From positions 1 through 33,706 of the forward strand of contig JAPLSP010000424.1 of the NCBI GenBank assembly GCA_026398575.1: a DNA stretch of 33,706 nt. Reading direction: 5' to 3'. Numbering within the stretch: position 1 is the first letter of the stretch; the number at the start of each line of letters is the position of its first letter. Positions 29,298-33,706 of the stretch are shown in pieces. Made by a program: the position numbers and the translations under genes. Origin of the DNA: Candidatus Sumerlaeota bacterium (GTDB lineage: Bacteria > Sumerlaeota > Sumerlaeia > JADFCT01). A model generated the notes under the pieces. That model saw only the letters and a program-made list of their open reading frames with translations, was not told where the DNA came from and did no database searches.

Positions 29298-31105
29298 TTG
29301 ATCTCTTCCGCTTTGGGTGAATTTGCTTTTTTGCGCTTGCCGGGTTTGCTGGCCGCGCCCCCGGCCTGCGCGTTGACGCCGGCCGGTTTGTCTTTGCCGC
29401 CTGCCGCCTGCGCGTTTGCGCCTGCGGCCTGTCCAGGCGCCTCGGCGGTTTTTTCTTTGGCGCCTGCTCCTTTGGCTTTTGCCCCTGCCGCTTTTGCTTC
29501 GCCGTAGGGTTTGCCCCAGGGCCAGGGGATGGCGTTGGTGCGGCGGGCGAACTCTTCCCACATCGCCGTCATCTCCTTGACCTTGTCCGGCATTTGCGCG
29601 GCAAGGTCGCGTAACTCGGTCCGGTCTTTTTCCAAGTCGTAGAGTTCCCATTCGCCCTGCGGCCCTTTGGCGACCAGTTTCCATTTGCCGGAACGAATCG
29701 CGCGGTTGCCTTCGTGTTCCCAGAACAGCGGCGCCTTGCGATTTATGGGTTTGCTCTGGAACGCCGGCGCCAGGCTGCATCCTTCCATCGGCTGAATCGC
29801 GACGCCATTGACTTCGGTTGGATATTTCGCTCCGCCGAGGTCCGCACAGGTGGCCATGAGGTCAACCAGGTGGCCGGGCTGGGACTCGAGTTCGCCGCGG
29901 CGCTTTATCTGGGACGGCCAGTGCGCGATCAGCGGCGTCGAGATGCCGCCTTCGTGCGCGAAGTGCTTATAACGGCGAAGCGGCGTGTTCGAGAGCGTGG
30001 CCCACGATTCCCCTTCGAAGACGGTGGACTGCGCGTCGCCGGGCGTCTTGCCTTCGAGCCGGCCTTTCGGGCCGCTCTCGGCGTTGCCGCCGTTGTCCGA
30101 GAGGAACAGGATGAGCGTGTTGTCGAGAGCATTGCGTTGCTTCAGCGCGCTCACGAACCGTCCCACCGCCGTATCCATGTGCGCCACGACCGCCGCATAA
30201 ATCGCCATGATGTGATCGAAGTGGTCTTTTTCCTCGGCTGAGAGGCTGTCCCATGCTGCAACCTCCGGCGGACGCGGCGACATCGGCCATGCCTTGTCCA
30301 TGATGCCGAGTTCGATCTGCTTCGCATGGCGTTGTTCGCGCAGTTTGTCCCAGCCGATTTTATATTTGCCGCGGAATTTCGCGATCTCCTCCTGCGGCGC
30401 CTGCAACGGGAAATTCGGCGCGTTGTGCGCGAGGTAAAGAAAGAAGGGCTGTTTGGCCGCCAGCGCCTCGTCAACGAACTTGATGCTGTAGTCCGTCCAG
30501 AGATCGGTTGAATACCAGTCCTTCGGCAGCGCGGGATCGGCGAGGTCGAGCTCTTTGCCGTTGAGAAAGAGTTTCGCCCGATTGCTCGCGCCGTAATAGA
30601 AACCGCCGGCAGGGGCGTTGAGGCTGCGCATAAAGCCGCGCTCCCATGGGACAACGCCGAAGTTCTGTCCGACGTGCCACTTGCCGCTCATGGCCGTGAA
30701 GTATCCGGCGTTGCGCATAACTTCGGCAATGGTCACGCAGCGGTTGTTGAGATGTCCCTGATAGCCCGGCTCGTTTTTGTCTTCGGTCATGTGTCCGACG
30801 CCGGCCTGATGCGGATAAAGCCCGGTCAGGAGCGACGCGCGCGTGGGACAGCAGCGGGCGGTATTATAGAACTGGGTGAACCGCAGCCCGCCCGCCGCGA
30901 GTTGATCGAGATTGGGCGTTGGGATTTCGCTGCCATAGCAGCCGATGTCCGCGAATCCCATGTCGTCCACAAGGATGATGACGATGTTTGGGCGGGCAGC
31001 GCCGCCCGCGGCAGGCGGCTGCGCCCAGTTGAAGCGCGGCAGAAGCATCAAGCCTCCCGCTCCAGCAGCGGCGGCGATGAACTTGCGTCGTGTGATCTCA
31101 TGCAT
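29294..31105 (-). CDS. Tat-exported S1 sulfatase, S1_4/arylsulfatase-like (CCPTR), with long Ala/Gly/Lys tail
   Basis: 603 residues from the ATG at 31105, preceded by CCAGG; a TTG further upstream is less likely. Tat motif TRRKFIA at residue 5. The core starts ARPNIVIILVDDMGFADIGCYGSE. The FGly motif is C85-C-P-T-R in FYNTARCCPTRASLLTGLYPHQAGVGHM, the signature of S1_4/AtsA-type arylsulfatases. GKWHVGQ, LAHNAPNFPLQAP and LSDNGGNAESGPKGR follow. The last ~70 residues are a low-complexity Ala/Gly/Lys tail (KAAGAKAKGAGAKEK and similar) ending KRKKANSPKAEEIK. It is the first gene of the minus-strand sulfatase operon, divergent from the 31334 gene, and its stop overlaps the next start as ATGA. Confidence 0.9.
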   Translation of the reverse strand: MHEITRRKFIAAAAGAGGLMLLPRFNWAQPPAAGGAARPNIVIILVDDMGFADIGCYGSEIPTPNLDQLAAGGLRFTQFYNTARCCPTRASLLTGLYPHQAGVGHMTEDKNEPGYQGHLNNRCVTIAEVMRNAGYFTAMSGKWHVGQNFGVVPWERGFMRSLNAPAGGFYYGASNRAKLFLNGKELDLADPALPKDWYSTDLWTDYSIKFVDEALAAKQPFFLYLAHNAPNFPLQAPQEEIAKFRGKYKIGWDKLREQRHAKQIELGIMDKAWPMSPRPPEVAAWDSLSAEEKDHFDHIMAIYAAVVAHMDTAVGRFVSALKQRNALDNTLILFLSDNGGNAESGPKGRLEGKTPGDAQSTVFEGESWATLSNTPLRRYKHFAHEGGISTPLIAHWPSQIKRRGELESQPGHLVDLMATCADLGGAKYPTEVNGVAIQPMEGCSLAPAFQSKPINRKAPLFWEHEGNRAIRSGKWKLVAKGPQGEWELYDLEKDRTELRDLAAQMPDKVKEMTAMWEEFARRTNAIPWPWGKPYGEAKAAGAKAKGAGAKEKTAEAPGQAAGANAQAAGGKDKPAGVNAQAGGAASKPGKRKKANSPKAEEIK

Positions 31106-31165
31106 GGGCCTGGCGTCCCTTGTCAAAGAATTACCCTAAAGAAGGATTTTTGCGCAAATTTATAG

Positions 31166-31180
31166 AGGCATTCAATGCCT
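31166..31180. promoter_or_regulatory. Palindrome AGGCATT-C-AATGCCT, possible operator
   Basis: A perfect 7-bp dyad with a one-base centre, followed by TTT on the plus strand, about 60 bases upstream of the minus-strand sulfatase start. As a hairpin it would be small (five-base stem), so a protein-binding site is more likely than a terminator. Confidence 0.4.
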
Positions 31181-31318
31181 TTTCGCCTAAAAAAAGCGTT
31201 GGCGCCATTATTCTGATTTCCGCTATTCTGCCGAAAACGATACTGAGAAGCAGCTCAAAAAACGCACGGGAAGTAAATCATATTTAATGAGTGTATTTTT
31301 CTTTAAATGGACCGGAAG

Positions 31319-31324
31319 AAGGAG
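31319..31324 (+). promoter_or_regulatory. Ribosome binding site deciding the start at 31334
   Basis: AAGGAG ends nine bases before the ATG at 31334. The earlier in-frame ATG at 31307 has no such site. Confidence 0.65.
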
Positions 31325-31333
31325 CAATGGATT

Positions 31334-32098
31334 ATGGCGAAATGGCCGATGACCTTGGAGCGAGCGCGACCGTGTCTGGAGGGCTTCCAGCCGCCGGCGG
31401 GCGCCTTCGATCCGCGCGGCGCATGGGAGCATCGCTACGCGATCTGGGTGGCGTATCCCGGCTTTCCGATAGCGCCCATTCCGAAATCCGCGGCGATGGG
31501 TGAACTGAAACTAAGGCGCAAACCCGCCGGTCAGGGCGGCTTCACGCTCGAAGCAGCCCAGACGACAATGCAGGGAAACCGCGGCAGTACACGCTATCGC
31601 GTTCTGGCCAAGATGGACTGCGCCGAAGACGCGCTGGCCACGCCACGATCATGGGAATTGAATTCATCGAGCGCCAATGCCACCGGTCAGGTCACGGAAG
31701 AGACGCAAGTCAGCCGGACGGGCAAAGTTGCCGGCGGGCGCATGATATGCAAAGGCAAGACCGAGCGCATCCTGCCGGCGCCCAAGGCATTCACATCCAA
31801 CTGGTCGCTCTTCGAGGCGATTCAACGCCTGCCCGCAACAGGCGCGCAGCCGCTGGAGTTCGATCTTCTGGAGGAGATGGACTTGCTCAAGCCCGGCCAG
31901 CGCCTGACATTCCGCGAGACCGTAGAGATCGAACTTGCCGGCAAACCCCTGCGCCTCCACGGCTTCGATCAGATCGGCCAGGGCGTTCCTCCCTATCAAT
32001 ATTGGCTGGACGATCAGCGGCGATTGCTGCTGGCCGTTGGATGGATGCGGGCTTATATCTATGCGCCCCCAATCAAAGCGCCGGAGGCTGGGCAATGA
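31334..32098 (+). CDS. Unknown protein translationally coupled to a sulfatase
   Basis: 254 residues starting MAKWPMTLERARPCLEGF. No signal peptide or membrane segment is seen, so it is probably cytoplasmic, unlike all other enzymes here. The sequence looks beta-rich with alternating polar/hydrophobic strands (GGFTLEAAQTTMQGN, KPLRLHGFDQIGQG) and ends with YQYWLDDQRRLLLAVGWMRAY. That ending faintly recalls DUF3108/LolA-like beta folds, where a WLD..GRLL strand is common; this is only an impression. Its TGA overlaps the ATG of the sulfatase at 32095 (ATGA), indicating coupled translation. It might be a sulfatase accessory or sensing protein; no function can be assigned. Confidence 0.75.
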   Translation: MAKWPMTLERARPCLEGFQPPAGAFDPRGAWEHRYAIWVAYPGFPIAPIPKSAAMGELKLRRKPAGQGGFTLEAAQTTMQGNRGSTRYRVLAKMDCAEDALATPRSWELNSSSANATGQVTEETQVSRTGKVAGGRMICKGKTERILPAPKAFTSNWSLFEAIQRLPATGAQPLEFDLLEEMDLLKPGQRLTFRETVEIELAGKPLRLHGFDQIGQGVPPYQYWLDDQRRLLLAVGWMRAYIYAPPIKAPEAGQ

Positions 32099-33588
32099 CC
32101 ACCCCTGACAAGAAAATATTGACTCGCCGGAGATTCCTTCAAGGCGCGGCATCGGGAGCAGCGGGAGTGGCGGCCGCAACGATGGCGTCCAAGTGCAGCC
32201 TGCCCCTTTTCGCCGCCACCGCCTCGAACCGCCCGCCCAATCTGCTCTTCATTCAGTCCGACCAGATGGGCATTCGCGCGCTTTCGGGGCATGGATGCGC
32301 CTTTGTTCAGACGCCGAATATTGACCGTCTGATGAAGCGCGGAACATCGTTCCGCTTGTCGTATTCCGGCAATCCCGTCTGCTGCCCGGCGCGCAGCGTC
32401 TGGTACACGGGGCGGCCATCCTGCGAAACCGGCGTGGTCCAGAATGAATGGCCGATCGCGGAGAACATGCCAGACCTGGGCCAGTGGTTCTCGGCGCGCG
32501 GGTATGAAGCTGTGTATGCGGGTAAGTGGCACATCCCCGGACGCGACTTCCAAAAAAGTTTCAAAGTGCTTACGCCAGGATATGGCGCGGGCGAACATGG
32601 CGACGCCGCCGTGTCGCGAGCCGCTCAGGGATTCCTGAGCAGCTATCGCGGCGACAAACCGTTCTTCCTTTCGCTGGGATTTCTGCAGCCGCACGATATC
32701 TGCTATTGGGCCTGGCATCATGCCGCGCGCATGGAAGAACTGCCTTTCCCGCAGATCGCGGGCAAGCTCCCGCCCCTGCCCGGCAGTTTCGAGTTCGATC
32801 CGCGCGAGCCGCAGTACATGCGGAGAGTCTGGCGCGAGGGCAAGGGATGGGCATTTCTGCGCGAGTGGTCGGAACTGAACTGGCGCTACTACATCTGGAG
32901 CTACTATCGCCACGTCGAAATGGTTGACGCCGAGATCGGGCGCGTGCTGGACGCGCTGGAAGACGGCGGCCTGGCTGAGAATACCGTTGTCATCTTCACT
33001 ACCGACCACGGCGACGGAATGGGCTGCCACAAAACCGTGCAGAAGATGTTTCTTTACGATGAAGCCGCGGCCGTTCCTTTTGTTGCCTCCTGTCCCGGGC
33101 GTATCGCCGAAGGCGTCCAGGACCAGACGCATCTGGTGAGCGGAATGGACTTGGCGCCAACGTTGTGCGATTATGCGGGCATCGAAACGCCTCCGAAGGC
33201 GCGCGGCAAGAGTCTGCGTCCGCTGCTTGAAAAGAAGCCCGTCGAATGGCGCGACTTTCTGGTCAGCGAGTCCGCCACCACCGGACGCATGGTACGGACC
33301 GTGGACTATAAATTGATTACCTACAAGAACGATCCTGTCGAGCAGCTATTCGACATGAAAGCCGATCCCTGGGAAACGCGCAATCTCGCGGAAGAAGCCA
33401 AGTACGCCGATACAATGGCTGATCTGAAGAAGCGCCTGGCCGCATGGGAATCGCAGCTCGAGCCGCTGCCGCTCGAAGGCCGGCAACCGCCCCCCCGAAA
33501 ACCCGCCGGCGCCCAGCAGCCACAGGGACCCGGCGGACGCCCGGCGCAGGGGCAGGGCTTGGGGGCGGGTTTAGGGAAGCGCACGTGA
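32095..33588 (+). CDS. Tat-exported S1 sulfatase (CCPAR), plus-strand operon
   Basis: 497 residues from the ATG overlapping the preceding stop. Tat motif TRRRFLQ at residue 10, with hydrophobic region GAASGAAGVAAATMAS. The core starts RPPNLLFIQSDQMGIRALSGHG, with SDQ in place of SDD. The FGly motif is C96-C-P-A-R in SGNPVCCPARSVWYTGR, followed by GKWHIPGRDF, LGFLQPHDICYWA and TTDHGDGMGCHKTVQKMFLYDE. The C-terminal part has LFDMKADPWETRNLAEE. The SDQM/TTDHGD/CCPAR combination differs from the arylsulfatase A-like set on the other strand and resembles the 5725-7236 enzyme more (SDQQ, SSDHGD). The end is a Pro/Gly/Gln-rich tail (PPPRKPAGAQQPQGPGG). Substrate unknown. Confidence 0.9.
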   Translation: MTTPDKKILTRRRFLQGAASGAAGVAAATMASKCSLPLFAATASNRPPNLLFIQSDQMGIRALSGHGCAFVQTPNIDRLMKRGTSFRLSYSGNPVCCPARSVWYTGRPSCETGVVQNEWPIAENMPDLGQWFSARGYEAVYAGKWHIPGRDFQKSFKVLTPGYGAGEHGDAAVSRAAQGFLSSYRGDKPFFLSLGFLQPHDICYWAWHHAARMEELPFPQIAGKLPPLPGSFEFDPREPQYMRRVWREGKGWAFLREWSELNWRYYIWSYYRHVEMVDAEIGRVLDALEDGGLAENTVVIFTTDHGDGMGCHKTVQKMFLYDEAAAVPFVASCPGRIAEGVQDQTHLVSGMDLAPTLCDYAGIETPPKARGKSLRPLLEKKPVEWRDFLVSESATTGRMVRTVDYKLITYKNDPVEQLFDMKADPWETRNLAEEAKYADTMADLKKRLAAWESQLEPLPLEGRQPPPRKPAGAQQPQGPGGRPAQGQGLGAGLGKRT

Positions 33589-33663
33589 AGCGGCTGATTT
33601 CCGCATTGGCGCCCGGCAATGAAGCGATAGTATCGCAGCGGTTTTTTGCCTAAGGGAGGAAAA

Positions 33664-33706
33664 CAATGCATTCGGAAGCGGCGCCAGCATTTGGAGTGCG
33701 GTTGCT
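33664..33706. repeat. Dispersed GCGCCAGC repeat, cut by the window end
   Basis: ATGC..TCGGAAGCGGCGCCAGC followed by ATTTGGAGTGCGGTTGC matches the outer arm of the inverted repeat at 3905 and the partial copy at 5658. It directly follows a strong AGGGAGG ribosome-site-like sequence (33654-33660) with an ATG at 33666, so the apparent short ORF that starts here reads into the repeat. From 33589 to 33653 I see nothing else. Confidence 0.7.

Larger units (their letters stand above)
31106..31333. promoter_or_regulatory. Divergent intergenic region between two sulfatase operons
   Basis: AT-rich compared with its surroundings and lying between divergent genes, so it should hold both promoters. A 15-bp palindrome lies at 31166-31180. 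TATTTAATG near 31281 resembles a -10 box for the plus-strand gene, but no matching -35 could be fixed. I name no regulator. Confidence 0.5.

Noticed and set aside
29298..29780. N-terminal extension of the sulfatase starting at 29297
   Set aside because: The extension overlaps the C-terminal tail of the preceding sulfatase in another frame, is compositionally odd, and would bury the Tat signal in the middle of the protein.

Overview
The window is a GC-rich, densely coded carbohydrate-degradation locus. It most likely comes from a PVC-type bacterium (Verrucomicrobiota, Lentisphaerota, Kiritimatiellota or Planctomycetota) or a close metagenomic relative. The reasons are ten intact Tat-exported formylglycine sulfatases in 33.7 kb, autotransporter-associated (PATR) repeats in a secreted enzyme-like protein, cadherin-like modules in secreted proteins, the absence of SusC/SusD-type transporters, and several families of dispersed palindromes and 9-bp tandem repeats. 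The phylum is an inference; no rRNA or other phylogenetic marker is present.

Layout. A plus-strand GH50 agarase-like gene (206-2032) converges on a long minus-strand series. Read in transcription order from 31105 down to 2125, that series is: four closely packed sulfatases (31105 to 24716, two junctions with ATGA stop/start overlaps); fragments of a lost sulfatase 3' end (24434-24715); a CE15-type esterase; a sulfatase; a GH29 alpha-L-fucosidase; a small hypothetical ORF and an orphan HicB-like protein; a sulfatase; a ~395-bp palindromic element; a PA14/heparinase II/III-type lyase whose first 49 codons come from a sulfatase; a beta-helix/CBM96-like protein; a PATR/beta-propeller protein; and three more sulfatases. 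From about 31.1 kb a divergent plus-strand pair starts: an unknown cytoplasmic protein coupled by ATGA overlap to a tenth sulfatase.

How the genes fit together. The enzymes suggest extracytoplasmic breakdown of a sulfated polysaccharide carrying galactose/anhydrogalactose, fucose and uronic acid, such as an algal mucilage or fucoidan/agaran-type glycan. Sulfatases would remove sulfate esters, the CE15 esterase would open uronate esters, lyase and GH50 would cut the backbone, and GH29 would remove fucose. The substrate is inferred. No sulfatase-maturating enzyme (FGE or anSME), transporter or transcription regulator lies in the window.

Most notable observations. (1) Three adjacent, otherwise unrelated secreted proteins share a fixed-length 113-residue C-terminal cassette: a gapless 98-residue cadherin-like module, a nine-residue variable linker, and the invariant ending QTWKLY, which is kept despite synonymous codon changes. 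This is a candidate undescribed sorting or anchoring signal. (2) The lyase is an in-frame chimera with a sulfatase N-terminus. (3) 9-bp repeats encode Ser-Asp-x linkers at the same place, just after the Tat signal, in several sulfatases. (4) Most gaps in the left half hold a palindromic or dispersed repeat, while the right half is tightly coupled.
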